DNA of 64,000 nucleotides, from NCBI RefSeq assembly GCF_019430885.1, contig NZ_JAHYBZ010000001.1:434001-498000 (forward strand). The letters run 5' to 3'. Source of the stretch: Roseomonas alba (GTDB lineage: Bacteria > Pseudomonadota > Alphaproteobacteria > Acetobacterales > Acetobacteraceae). Of this stretch, positions 45,111-54,213 are shown one piece after another; position 1 is the stretch's first letter; each line of letters begins with the position of its first letter. A program made the position numbers and the translations under genes. A model generated the notes under the pieces. It saw nothing but the letters and a program-made list of their open reading frames with translations, was not told where the DNA came from and made no database searches.

Positions 45111-45713
45111 TCACCAGAGCCGCGTGGATCCGTCCGGATAGTCCAGATGGAAGGCGCCGGTCGGCCCCACCGCGAGCAGCGGTCCCTGGAAGGCCTCGCC
45201 GAGCAGCAGCCGGTCATAGTCGTGCACCGGGCGCAGATACTGCGTCTGGACCGGTGCATGCGCCTGGCAGTCCAGCGTGCCGGCCAGCGCGCGCAACAGG
45301 CGATAGCCGGGTCCGAGGGTGATGCTCGCCGTCGACCCCGCGGCGTTCCAGCCGCTGTGCAGCACGGCATCCGGATGATCGGCGTCCGGCCCGGCGCCCG
45401 CGCCGGCCATGCAGGCGAAGCACCAGACGCTGCCGAGCGGCCCGCCGCGCATGTGGCGCCGCAGGGGCGCCAGGTCGTGAGCGCTGTGTTCCGTCAGCCC
45501 CTGGCCGAGTTGCAATTGCCCCGGATAGCCATGGGCGACGAAGGTCAGGCGGTTGATCCGTTCCCCGCGCAGCCGCGCGATGGCGCGGGCGGAGACGGAG
45601 GCGAGATCCTCGATGTCATGGACATCGACGACCGGATAGCCGCGGATGGTCATGAACTCGAGCATCCACTGGGCGCGCGGGGCGCGGCGGTCGACAATGA
45701 AGAGCTGAGCCAT
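45111..45713 (-). CDS. Hypothetical protein with a His/Cys pair resembling clan CD peptidases
   Basis: A 200-residue protein with no signal peptide that I did not recognise as a known family. Two segments are striking: VAHGYPGQLQLGQG near residue 60, after a buried strand RLTFVAHG, and VWCFACMAGAG near residue 97. A His after a strand followed by a Cys after a second strand is the pattern of caspase-like clan CD peptidases and of DUF4347-like domains. Function is not shown, and no partner is evident. It is convergent with the aspartoacylase-like gene. Confidence 0.55.
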   Translation of the reverse strand: MAQLFIVDRRAPRAQWMLEFMTIRGYPVVDVHDIEDLASVSARAIARLRGERINRLTFVAHGYPGQLQLGQGLTEHSAHDLAPLRRHMRGGPLGSVWCFACMAGAGAGPDADHPDAVLHSGWNAAGSTASITLGPGYRLLRALAGTLDCQAHAPVQTQYLRPVHDYDRLLLGEAFQGPLLAVGPTGAFHLDYPDGSTRLW

Positions 45714-45854
45714 CGGGCGGGTCCAAGCGGGGCGACGGGAGAAGCCTCATCCTGACCGGTCCGGCGCGCGATGAAGTGCTTCGCGGGCCATTGCCCTCCC
45801 TGCCCGAAGGGTGGAACCTGTCCGCCTGACGCCGGGAAACGGCGCGGAGGGAAC

Positions 45855-46916
45855 GTGACTGCATCCGCCATCGATTGCGATCTGCATCCCGGCGTGCCCA
45901 GCGTGGCGACGCTGCTGCCCTACATGGACGAATACTGGCGCCACACCCTGGTCGAGCGCGGCATCGAGGTGCTGGAGAGCGCTTCCTACCCGCCCAATGC
46001 GCCGACCTCGGTGCGCGCCGACTGGCGCGGACCGAAGGGGCGCGCGCCTTCGACGGTGGGCGAGTTGCAGACCCAGGCGCTGGATCGCTGGGGGGCGGCC
46101 TTCGGCATCCTCAACCCGCTGTTCCCCGTGCAGCTTCCCTTCAGCCGCGACATGTCGGCGGCGATGGCCCGCGCGGTGAACGACTGGATCCGCGCCGAGT
46201 GGCTGGACCGCGATGATCGGTTGCGCGCCTCGATCCTGCTGCCCAACGGGCTGGAGGACGCGCTCGCCGAGATCGAGCGTCTCGCCCCGGATCGCCGCTT
46301 CGTGCAGGCGATGGTGCTCTGCATGGGGGAGACGCCGATCGGCCGTCGGGAATGGTGGCCGCTGCACGCGGCGCTGGAGAAGCACGGGCTGCCGCTCGCC
46401 ATCCATGCCGGCAGCGCCTGGCGGCACCCGCCGACCTCGGTCGGCTGGCCGTCCTGGCATGTCGAGGAATACACCTCGAACATCTATGGCTTCCAGGCGA
46501 CCCTCGCCTCCCTGGTCACCGAGGGCGTCTTCGCGAAATTCCCGGGCCTGAAGGTCGTGCTGGTGGAATCCGGCGTGTCCTGGCTGCCGGCCTTCCTGTG
46601 GCGGCTGACCAAGTCCTGGAAGGGCGTGCGCTTCGAGATCCCCTGGATCGACCGCCCGCCCGCCGAGATCGTGCGCGACCATGTCCGCCTGACCGTGCGC
46701 CCCTTCGACGGGCCGGAGGATGCGGAGCAGATGAAACGGCTGCTCGATCATCTGCGGTCCGATGAGTTGCTGCTCTGGGCGACCGACTGGCCGCACGCGC
46801 ATTTCGATGGCGACGACACCGTTCCGCCCGGCCTGCCGGAAGGGCTGCTCACGAAGATCATGGTGGACAATCCGCGCGCGACCTATGCGCGCCTCGCGGA
46901 GGGAGTGAGCGCATGA
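45855..46916 (+). CDS. Amidohydrolase-2 family (ACMSD-like) metalloenzyme
   Basis: A 353-residue TIM-barrel enzyme starting at a GTG with GGAGGG upstream. The usual metal ligands are in DCDLHPG (first strand), LAIHAGSAW (middle) and WATDWPHAHFD (Asp, last strand). The family includes decarboxylases and hydrolases of aromatic catabolism. It is coupled to a second family member and a Rieske protein, so they probably serve one degradative pathway (inference). Confidence 0.88.
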   Translation: MTASAIDCDLHPGVPSVATLLPYMDEYWRHTLVERGIEVLESASYPPNAPTSVRADWRGPKGRAPSTVGELQTQALDRWGAAFGILNPLFPVQLPFSRDMSAAMARAVNDWIRAEWLDRDDRLRASILLPNGLEDALAEIERLAPDRRFVQAMVLCMGETPIGRREWWPLHAALEKHGLPLAIHAGSAWRHPPTSVGWPSWHVEEYTSNIYGFQATLASLVTEGVFAKFPGLKVVLVESGVSWLPAFLWRLTKSWKGVRFEIPWIDRPPAEIVRDHVRLTVRPFDGPEDAEQMKRLLDHLRSDELLLWATDWPHAHFDGDDTVPPGLPEGLLTKIMVDNPRATYARLAEGVSA

Positions 46917-48022
46917 ACCTCGTCCGTCCCATCGCCTCCTATGGCAAGCCCGCCGCGGCGACGCTCGGCCTGGTGGATGTCGATATCCATCCGCGGGTGC
47001 GCGACCTGTCGGAGTTCCGGCCCTTCGTCTCGGACGCCGACTGGCACCGCCTGACGACCTACGGCATCCATGCGCGGCATGGTTTCGCGAAGGGGTATCC
47101 GTTTCCGAAGGCGGCGCCGCTCGCCTGCCGGCGCGATGCCTGGCCGCCGGGCGGCGGGCCGCCTGCCTCGGACCTGCCCTTCCTGCAGGAGCAGTTGCTC
47201 GATCGCTACGGGCTCGATGTCGGGGTGCTGAACCCGTTGCAGCCCTCGGGGCAGGGGGATGTGAATGACGGGCTGTCCATCGCGCTGACCTCGGCGGTGA
47301 ATGACTGGCAGATCGAACACTGGCTGCGTCACGAACCGCGCCTGCGCGGTTCGATCGTCGTGCCCTATGAGGACGGGCCCGCCGCGGCCGCCGAGATCCG
47401 CAAGCGCGCCGGCGACCCGCGCTTCTGCCAGGTCTTCCTGCTGAGCCGGACCTGCGAGCCGCTCGGCCGCCGGCGCTATTGGCCGATCTACGAGGCCGCG
47501 GCCGAGGTCGGCCTGCCGGTCGGCATCCACGCCTTCGGCTATTCCGGCCATGCCATGACCAGCACGGGCTGGCCCTCCTTCTATGTCGAGGAGGTGCAGG
47601 AGCATGCCACCTCGGCCCAGGCGCAGGTGGCGTCGATGGTGGTCGAGGGCGTCTTCGAGCGCTTCCCGGGGCTGAACGTCGTCATGATCGAATGCGGCTT
47701 CGGCTGGATGCCTTCGCTCGCCTGGCGACTGGACGGTGCCTGGAAGCGGCTGCGGGATGAGGTGCCGCACCTGACGCGCGCGCCGTCCGAGATCATGCGC
47801 GAGCACGTCTTCGTCTCGACCCAGCCGATCGAGGAGCCGGAGCGGCCCGAGCATCTGCTCGACGCCATGGAATGGATCGGGTGGGACCGGATCCTGTTCG
47901 CCTCCGATTATCCGCACTGGGATTTCGACGATCCGCGCATGGCCATTCCCTCCTTCATCCCGGAGGAGAAGCGCGCGGCGATCTATGGTGGCAACGCGAA
48001 CAGGATCTACCGCTTCCGATGA
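46913..48022 (+). CDS. Amidohydrolase-2 family (ACMSD-like) metalloenzyme, second copy
   Basis: A 369-residue paralogue of the preceding gene. Ligand motifs are VDVDIHPRVRD, VGIHAFGYSG and FASDYPHWDFDD. It keeps the family block TSTGWPSFYVEEVQEHATS, which parallels PTSVGWPSWHVEEYTSN in its neighbour, so the pair may have arisen by duplication. It overlaps its neighbours by ATGA on both sides. Confidence 0.88.
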   Translation: MNLVRPIASYGKPAAATLGLVDVDIHPRVRDLSEFRPFVSDADWHRLTTYGIHARHGFAKGYPFPKAAPLACRRDAWPPGGGPPASDLPFLQEQLLDRYGLDVGVLNPLQPSGQGDVNDGLSIALTSAVNDWQIEHWLRHEPRLRGSIVVPYEDGPAAAAEIRKRAGDPRFCQVFLLSRTCEPLGRRRYWPIYEAAAEVGLPVGIHAFGYSGHAMTSTGWPSFYVEEVQEHATSAQAQVASMVVEGVFERFPGLNVVMIECGFGWMPSLAWRLDGAWKRLRDEVPHLTRAPSEIMREHVFVSTQPIEEPERPEHLLDAMEWIGWDRILFASDYPHWDFDDPRMAIPSFIPEEKRAAIYGGNANRIYRFR

Positions 48023-48432
48023 GCCGCCACGTCGTCGCTCCGGTCAGCGAAATCCCGCCCGGTGGCCGCAAGGTCGTGGAAGCCGCGGGCAAGCGCATCG
48101 TCGTCTTCAACCTCGATGGCGAGTTCTTCGCGCTGCTCGACCGCTGCCCGCACCAGGGCAGCCAGCTTTCCGGGGGCATCCTCTGCGGCCTGACGCAGTC
48201 GGACGAGCCGGGGCACTACCGCTTCTCCCGCGCCGGAGAATTCGTCCGCTGCCCCTGGCACCAGTGGGAGTTCGACATCCGTACCGGCAAGTCCTGGTTC
48301 GACCCGCGGCGGACCAAGGTGCGGCCCTTCCCGGCAGGTGTCGCGGAAGGGTCCGAACTGGTGGAAGGCCCCTATACGGCCGAGACGATCCCGGTGCGGG
48401 TCGAGGAGGCCTATGTCGTCGTGGAGGCGTGA
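48019..48432 (+). CDS. Rieske [2Fe-2S] ferredoxin-like protein
   Basis: A 137-residue soluble protein. The cluster ligands are in RCPHQGSQLSGG and CPWHQWEFD, giving Cys-x-His and Cys-x2-His. It resembles the ferredoxin component of ring-hydroxylating or similar oxygenases. It is coupled to the two amidohydrolases, and no oxygenase large subunit is in the window. Confidence 0.9.
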   Translation: MSRHVVAPVSEIPPGGRKVVEAAGKRIVVFNLDGEFFALLDRCPHQGSQLSGGILCGLTQSDEPGHYRFSRAGEFVRCPWHQWEFDIRTGKSWFDPRRTKVRPFPAGVAEGSELVEGPYTAETIPVRVEEAYVVVEA

Positions 48433-48500
48433 GGGCATCCAAGGCGCGGGGGAGGGCGAATTATCCCTTCTGATGATCCTGATATTTCCGCTGTGGGGTC

Positions 48501-48726
48501 GAGAGGGGCGTCCCCCTCTCAGGACTCTCCCCGTCAGAGGCCCGGGATCTTTGGAAACCGTCACCCGGCGCCCCGCAACACGGGCAGAACGACGCTGAGA
48601 CCCGCCTTTGCGCACGAAGCGCGCTTTCGCGGGAGTCTTCCCTCAAACCTGCCCGGTGCCAAAGGAGTGCGTTCCAAGTGCTCCAAGCACTTGGCGGGGT
48701 GGTTTGGAGGGGCGGCGCCCCTCCAA
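48501..48726. repeat. Paired inverted double-hairpin element, copy 6
   Basis: The left arm (48501-48572) starts GAGAGGGGCGTCCCCCTCTC. It has a degraded inner hairpin and keeps the tail TTTGGAAACCGTCACCCGGCGCC. The right arm (48666-48726) reads GTGCGTTCCAAGTGCTCC, then AAGCACTTGGCGGGGTGG, TTTGGAGGGGCGGCGCCCCTCC. The core carries the shared block on the minus strand at 48594-48618. It lies between the convergent Rieske and hydrolase genes. Confidence 0.82.
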
Positions 48727-48839
48727 CAGCGACGGCGGAAGTATCGGAGCCATCAGGAAGACCTCTCGGCCTTTGCCGAGGCTGCGGAGGCGCCGATGCG
48801 ACCCATCTTCGTGCGATGGGCCGGTGCCCCTCCCGGGCC

Positions 48840-49886
48840 TCACGCCAGGTGCCGCCCCAGGAACCCCGCGATCTCCCCGAACGCTTCCGCCGTCTCCGGC
48901 ACGCCCGGGCTGATGAATTGCGCGTGGCTCTGCCCTTCGAAGACCTGGAGTGCCGCCGTCACCCCCGCCCGGCGCAGCTTGCGATGCGCCCGGACCGTGT
49001 CGCTCAGCAGCAGGTCGCGCGTGCCGGAGGTCAGGATGGCCGGCGGAAAGCCCGTGAAGTCGCCGAAGATCGGGGAGATCAGCGGGTCCGCCAGGTCGCG
49101 CTCCGCCGCATAGAGCCTCGCCGCACCGCCCAGCCACCCCGTGGGCGCGACCAGCACGTTGTCGACATAGGCATTGGCACGGAGACTGTCGCCCGCATCC
49201 GTCAGGTCGCACCAGGGCGTGCCGGGCGCGATGGCGGCGGGGAAGGGGAGGTCGTCCTGCCGTGCGCGCAGCAGCGTCGCGAGCGTCAGCCCGCCCCCTG
49301 CCGAACTGCCGAAGATCGCCATCCGGCGTGGGTCGCGCTCCGCGGTCAGGGCACGCCAGACGGCGATGGCGTCGTTCAGCGCGGCGGGGAAGGGGTGGTC
49401 GGGGGGCATGCGGTAATCGACCGAGACGCAGCTGAAGCCGCCATGGCTTGCCATCAGCATCGCCTCCCCGACGCCGACCAGGCCCGGATAGAGCACGTAG
49501 CCGCCGCCATGCAGATGCAGCAGCAGGCGGTCTCGGTTGGCGGCGGGCAGGGTCTCGGGCGTGACGATGAAGACCGGCACGCCGGCGATGCTCGACGGCT
49601 CCACCCGCACGCGCAGGGAGGCGGCCAGGGCGGCCATGTGCGGCTCGATCGCGGCGGAGCTCGCGACCTGCACCTGCCGCCAGCCGGCGGCATCCGTGGG
49701 CGTCACGTTCCAGCCGACCGGATAGGGTGCGGCGATGAGCCGTTGCAGCTCGGGGCTGACCGTGCCGGGCACGGGCAGCAGCCGCGCCGGGACGGGTCGC
49801 GCTTCGGGGGGGATGGTATCGCGCGCCCGGGCCAGGGCCGGGAAGGCGAGGGCAGCGGTCAGCACCAGACGACGAGGCAGCGGCAT
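48840..49886 (-). CDS. Secreted alpha/beta hydrolase, hormone-sensitive-lipase family
   Basis: A 348-residue protein with a leader (PRRLVLTAALAFPALARA) starting at 49886. The HSL-family oxyanion motif is HLHGGGYVLYP. The nucleophile elbow is GSSAGGGL, and the catalytic Asp and His are in SGTRDLLLSD and GQSHAQFIS. It would hydrolyse short acyl esters in the periplasm. It is convergent with the Rieske operon. Confidence 0.88.
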   Translation of the reverse strand: MPLPRRLVLTAALAFPALARARDTIPPEARPVPARLLPVPGTVSPELQRLIAAPYPVGWNVTPTDAAGWRQVQVASSAAIEPHMAALAASLRVRVEPSSIAGVPVFIVTPETLPAANRDRLLLHLHGGGYVLYPGLVGVGEAMLMASHGGFSCVSVDYRMPPDHPFPAALNDAIAVWRALTAERDPRRMAIFGSSAGGGLTLATLLRARQDDLPFPAAIAPGTPWCDLTDAGDSLRANAYVDNVLVAPTGWLGGAARLYAAERDLADPLISPIFGDFTGFPPAILTSGTRDLLLSDTVRAHRKLRRAGVTAALQVFEGQSHAQFISPGVPETAEAFGEIAGFLGRHLA

Positions 49887-50033
49887 GACGGGGGCGACTC
49901 TCCTGCGACGTTCCCGCTGCCATTCCAGCACTGCAAGGCAGGCCAGTCGCCCCCGTTCCGCCGGAGGCCCTATCCGCGGTGCGCACCCGTCCTGGCCGGC
50001 GTGTTCGTGGAAACCGGCCCCTGGGCCGCGGCG

Positions 50034-51728
50034 CTATCCGCGGTTCGCGGGCGCGGCTTGCGTCCCCGTCCCGAGGCCCAGCGCCGCGGCGATGTTTCCG
50101 CCGAGCGGCGAACCGAGCCCGCAGCAGGCATTCCACGGAGCCCCGGTCGGGTAGCACGCCTCCGGCATCACGGGCCCGTCGATGCCCGGCGGCGGCCCGT
50201 TGTTGCCCTCGACGATGGGCGTGCAGCAGGCGGTGCCGCCGAGCTGCAACCGGTAGAGCAGGGGCGTCAGGAATCCCACCGGCTGCCCGGCGTGCAATTC
50301 CACCAGCAACGCCGCGAGCCCGGCCCACATGGGGGCGGCGGCGCTGGTGCCGAAGTAATCGCCCAGCCCGCCCGGCAGCAGCCCGTAGCCGCTCTTTATG
50401 GCAGCGTTGCTCGCAACGTCGGGCAGTCCGCGGCCGGGTCCCTGGTCTGGATTGAAGGGCGCCGGCAGGATGAGGTCCTGCTGGTAGTCCGGGACGGCGA
50501 AGAAGGTGCTGATGCCCCCGCCGGTCGCACGTTTCTGACCTGGCGCTTCCATCTCGTTCCACGCGACCTCGTTTATCAGGATGCGCGCATCGCCCTGCTG
50601 CTCGAGCACCAGCTCGGTCCCGCCGCAGGCAAGGCAGAACGAGGAGGAGGCGGGGAAGGCGCAGTTCTGCCTGTAGGCGCCGTCAGGATCGCCCGGGGCG
50701 CCGAAGTCGCCCGACGCGATGCAGACGGTCACGCCGAGCAGGGCGGCGATGGCGAAGAGGAAATGCACCGTGAAGGCGGTCTGCGGCGGCCAGTTCGATT
50801 CCGGCATGCCGAGGCTGATCGACATCACGCTGCACGCATAGGTTTCGTTGGCCAGCGCCGCCGTCAGCGAGTCGATCCAGGGATCGTCTGAATAGCCATA
50901 GGACTGCCCCTGCGTATAGCCCACCAGCGTCGCGCCCGGCGCGACGGCCCCGACAAGCTTGAGGTCCATCGTCGCCTCGCCATTGATCTCCGGATCCCCT
51001 GTTGGCGGGCCTTGCGGCAGTTCCAGGACGATCGACACCTCCGGCAGCCCGAGGGAGGTGAAGAAGGCCTGGATGTCATCGAGATCGACGACAAGGTCGC
51101 TCTCGATGAAGGCGACGACCGTGCCGGCGCCGGTCGCGCCCCGCGGGTATTGGTAATAGTCGAAGGCGACGGTGGTCGGCAGGTTGCCCTCGATCGAGGA
51201 CGGTTCACTGTATTCCATTGCCGCGGACCGTGTCGCGGCGAGGCGGGACACCTCATCGACCCCGAGCACCGCGGCGACGAAGGGGGCGAGGCCGGCGGGC
51301 AGGGTCAGCGCACCGTCATAGGCGCGCAGCGACAGCCCGCCCATGGTGTAGCGGCCCAGCGTGACGCCGAACGCCGCGGCGAAATCGCCCGCCTGGCCGG
51401 CGAGGGTGACGATCAGCCCGCCGAGAGCCGTGCCTTCCACCGTGAGGCCGTGCTGCGCGCAGAAGGCGGTGACGCCGGCCATCGCCCCTGGGGCCGGGCC
51501 GTAGTGTTCCGCCAGCTCCGCGCGGGCGAGATGGCGCCGCGCGGCAAGGGGCTGCGCGCCGATCCGCATCGCGGCCTGCAGCAACGTGTCATCCCCGCAC
51601 GCCGGGTGCAGGCGCAAGGCCACGCGCAACCTCTGCCGCGGGTCGACGTCGTCTTCCCGCCAGACCAGGAGATGCTTCGGCACGGCGCTGCCGGCCAAGG
51701 CGGAGTCCTGTTCGCCCTGAACCATCAT
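50034..51728 (-). CDS. S53-family serine peptidase (sedolisin/kumamolisin type)
   Basis: A 564-residue protease with an N-terminal activation domain (about residues 15-170) and a peptidase domain. Catalytic residues are Glu and Asp in NGEATMDLKL (near residues 250 and 254), the oxyanion Asp in IASGDFGAPG and the nucleophile in FGTSAAAPMWAG near residue 461. The latter reads FGTSA where most relatives have GGTSA. The ATG at 51728 has a GGGGAG site. I see no signal peptide, unusual for this usually secreted acid protease family. It is divergent from the gamma-glutamyltransferase gene. Confidence 0.9.
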   Translation of the reverse strand: MMVQGEQDSALAGSAVPKHLLVWREDDVDPRQRLRVALRLHPACGDDTLLQAAMRIGAQPLAARRHLARAELAEHYGPAPGAMAGVTAFCAQHGLTVEGTALGGLIVTLAGQAGDFAAAFGVTLGRYTMGGLSLRAYDGALTLPAGLAPFVAAVLGVDEVSRLAATRSAAMEYSEPSSIEGNLPTTVAFDYYQYPRGATGAGTVVAFIESDLVVDLDDIQAFFTSLGLPEVSIVLELPQGPPTGDPEINGEATMDLKLVGAVAPGATLVGYTQGQSYGYSDDPWIDSLTAALANETYACSVMSISLGMPESNWPPQTAFTVHFLFAIAALLGVTVCIASGDFGAPGDPDGAYRQNCAFPASSSFCLACGGTELVLEQQGDARILINEVAWNEMEAPGQKRATGGGISTFFAVPDYQQDLILPAPFNPDQGPGRGLPDVASNAAIKSGYGLLPGGLGDYFGTSAAAPMWAGLAALLVELHAGQPVGFLTPLLYRLQLGGTACCTPIVEGNNGPPPGIDGPVMPEACYPTGAPWNACCGLGSPLGGNIAAALGLGTGTQAAPANRG

Positions 51729-51952
51729 TCCGCTCCCCTTGATCGTCTCACGGGAGCAATGCTGTATCATGAACGCAATGGTTGTTGGAGCGCCGCGCTC
51801 TTTCGCGTCCGGCACATTGTCGTGCGCGGCGCGGGACGGCCGGGGCGCGGTCATGCCCCGCATGGGGGCAGGCCATGCGTCCCGCCGCCTTTCCAAGCTC
51901 CCCGTCCCGTTGCATGGAAGGGGATAGCACCTCACGGAAACGGACCTGCCGA

Positions 51953-53557
51953 ATGCGCGACTTCCACCTGCCCGGCCGCAGCGCCGCCTATGGCACCAAC
52001 GGCATGGCCGCGACCTCCATGCCGCAGGCGACGCTCGTCGCACTCGACATCCTGCGCGCCGGGGGCAATGCGATGGACGCCGCCATCGCCGCCTGCGCCG
52101 TGCAATGCGTGATCGAGCCGGCCTCGACCGGCATCGGCGGCGACAATTTCTGCCTCTACGTGCCGGCGGGATCGTCCAAGGTCATCGCGCTGAACGGGTC
52201 GGGCCGCGCGCCGATCGCCGCGACGCCGGAGGCGCTGCGCGCCGCCGGCCTGACGAAGATGGTCAATACCTCGGCCCATTCGGTGACCATCCCCGGCGCG
52301 GTCAGTGCCTGGGACCTGCTGAACCGGACCCATGGCAAGCTCGGCCTCGACCGTATCCTCCAGGCCGCGATCCGCTATGCGGAGGAGGGCTTCGCCATCT
52401 CCCCCCGTGTGGCGTGGGACTGGGAAGGGTCGGTCGGCAAGCTGTCGAAGAATCCAGCCTCGGCGCGGCGCTTCCTGCGCGACGGGGAAGCGCCGAAGCT
52501 CGGCACCCGCTTCGTGCAGCCGGAACTTGCGAAGACGCTGCGCGCCATCGCCGCGCACGGCAAGAAGGCCTTTTATGAAGGCGAGGTCGCGGCCGACATC
52601 GTCGCGACGCTGCGCGCCGCCGGGGGCCTGCACACCGAGGAGGATTTCGCCCTCGGCGCCGATGTCGCGGAATTCGTCGACCCGATCTCGATCAAGTGGC
52701 GCGATGTCGAGGTCTTCCAGTGCCCGCCCAACGGGTCGGGCATGCATGTTCTCCAGATCCTCGGCATGATCGGCAAGCTGCCGACGCCGGAACAGGGGCC
52801 GCTCTCCGCCGAGCGCTTCCATCGCCATATCGAGGCGGCGCGGCTGGCCTATCGCGACCGCGATGCTTTCCTCGCCGATCCGTCGATGGTGGATGTGCCG
52901 GTCGAGAAGCTGCTGTCGGATGAGTATCTCGGCCGCCTCGCGGCGCTGATCGACGACGAGCGCGCCATGCCGGAACTGCCGCCGGCCGGCGAGAGCGACC
53001 TCGCGAAGCACAAGGACACGGTCTACCTCTGCGTCGTCGACAAGGATGGCAACGCCGTCTCCTTCATCAACTCCCTCTTCGAAGGCTTCGGCTCGGGCAT
53101 CCTCGCCGAGGGCGCGGGGGTGATGCTGCAGAATCGCGGCTTCGGCTTCCGCATCGAGGACGGGCACCCGAACTGCATCGCGCCCCGCAAGCGGCCGCTG
53201 CACACCATCATCCCCGGCATGGTGATGAAGGATGGCCAGGCGATCATGCCGTATGGCGTGATGGGCGGACGCTTCCAGCCGACCGGCCAGACGCTGTTCC
53301 TGGCGAACCACTTCGAGTTCGGCATGGATGTGCAGGAGGCGATCGACTTCCCGCGCCTGATGCCGCAGGACGGCAAGGTGCAGATCGAGCGCGGCATCCC
53401 GGGCCAGGTGGTCGATCGGCTGAACCGCCTCGGCCATGACTGCACCCTGATCGACAAGCCGCATGGTGGCGGCCAGGCGATCTACATCGACCGGGAAAAG
53501 GGCTGCCTCGTCGGCGGGTCCGACCCGCGCAAGGATGGCTGCGCGATGGGGTATTGA
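51953..53557 (+). CDS. Gamma-glutamyltransferase-family hydrolase, cytoplasmic
   Basis: A 534-residue protein without a signal peptide. Conserved motifs include RAGGNAMDAAIAACAVQ and STGIGGDNF. The autoprocessing nucleophile is the Thr in KDTVYLCVVD near residue 356, which would give subunits of about 355 and 179 residues. GFGSG and the GG near the C-terminus are also present. The form without an export signal resembles acylase-type relatives. The downstream gene overlaps or nearly overlaps. Confidence 0.9.
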   Translation: MRDFHLPGRSAAYGTNGMAATSMPQATLVALDILRAGGNAMDAAIAACAVQCVIEPASTGIGGDNFCLYVPAGSSKVIALNGSGRAPIAATPEALRAAGLTKMVNTSAHSVTIPGAVSAWDLLNRTHGKLGLDRILQAAIRYAEEGFAISPRVAWDWEGSVGKLSKNPASARRFLRDGEAPKLGTRFVQPELAKTLRAIAAHGKKAFYEGEVAADIVATLRAAGGLHTEEDFALGADVAEFVDPISIKWRDVEVFQCPPNGSGMHVLQILGMIGKLPTPEQGPLSAERFHRHIEAARLAYRDRDAFLADPSMVDVPVEKLLSDEYLGRLAALIDDERAMPELPPAGESDLAKHKDTVYLCVVDKDGNAVSFINSLFEGFGSGILAEGAGVMLQNRGFGFRIEDGHPNCIAPRKRPLHTIIPGMVMKDGQAIMPYGVMGGRFQPTGQTLFLANHFEFGMDVQEAIDFPRLMPQDGKVQIERGIPGQVVDRLNRLGHDCTLIDKPHGGGQAIYIDREKGCLVGGSDPRKDGCAMGY

Positions 53558-53589
53558 GGGCGGCGCTGCATCCGTCATCGCCGGAATCG

Positions 53590-54213
53590 ATGACCGCGGC
53601 CGAGCCGCTCGGCCCGGTCATCGAACGCGTCGTGGATGCCTATCTGCGGCAGCACGGCCGCGAGGCAATGGCCGCCTTGCTTGATCCCAGGCCGCACCCA
53701 CGCACTTGGGAAGGCCTGTTTGCGCGACGCGTACCCTTCTGGCGCTTCGTGGACGCGATGGAAGATCCTGGTGTCGGCACGGGCCTTCGTCGAGAATGCA
53801 TCCGCGCAACAGGAAGCTCTTTGTCGGATGTCGAGCTTCTTCGTACCCTAGAGGAACGGCCACCACGCATTCCTGTAGCGAAGCCGCTGGTCTGCAAGAC
53901 GCCATACGCCGAGGATCATGACCTCGCCCTTCGCAAGATCGAGGCATTGGCCGGGATGCGCCCCGACCTCATGCGGGAACTGGCCGCGCGGACGTTCGAG
54001 CCCCGCGAGGAAGACGACGATCCTGTCCTGATGGAGATGCACCCCAAGCTCATCGCATTCTGGGAAGGGATAGGCTTTCCCCGTGGGACGCACCCAGACA
54101 TCCTGAGCCGGCTTCAGACTATATGTTGCATCCTGGTGTTGGGTCACGGAGCGCCGGAGACGGCTATGGAACTCGGCATCACGCCTGACCTTTGCGTGCA
54201 GCAGCCGCCATGA
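53590..54213 (+). CDS. Hypothetical protein, coupled to a macro domain gene
   Basis: A 207-residue protein of no family that I recognise. It has a mixed alpha-helical pattern, an acidic patch EEDDDPVL and a short hydrophobic segment CCILVLG near the C-terminus. Its codon use differs from its neighbours: AGG, CCA, ACT, TTT, CGA and GTA codons are frequent, and local GC is lower. This suggests recent arrival. I use the ATG at 53590; a TTG at 53554 overlapping the previous stop is possible. Its stop overlaps the macro domain start (ATGA), so the two are probably made together. Confidence 0.65.
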   Translation: MTAAEPLGPVIERVVDAYLRQHGREAMAALLDPRPHPRTWEGLFARRVPFWRFVDAMEDPGVGTGLRRECIRATGSSLSDVELLRTLEERPPRIPVAKPLVCKTPYAEDHDLALRKIEALAGMRPDLMRELAARTFEPREEDDDPVLMEMHPKLIAFWEGIGFPRGTHPDILSRLQTICCILVLGHGAPETAMELGITPDLCVQQPP

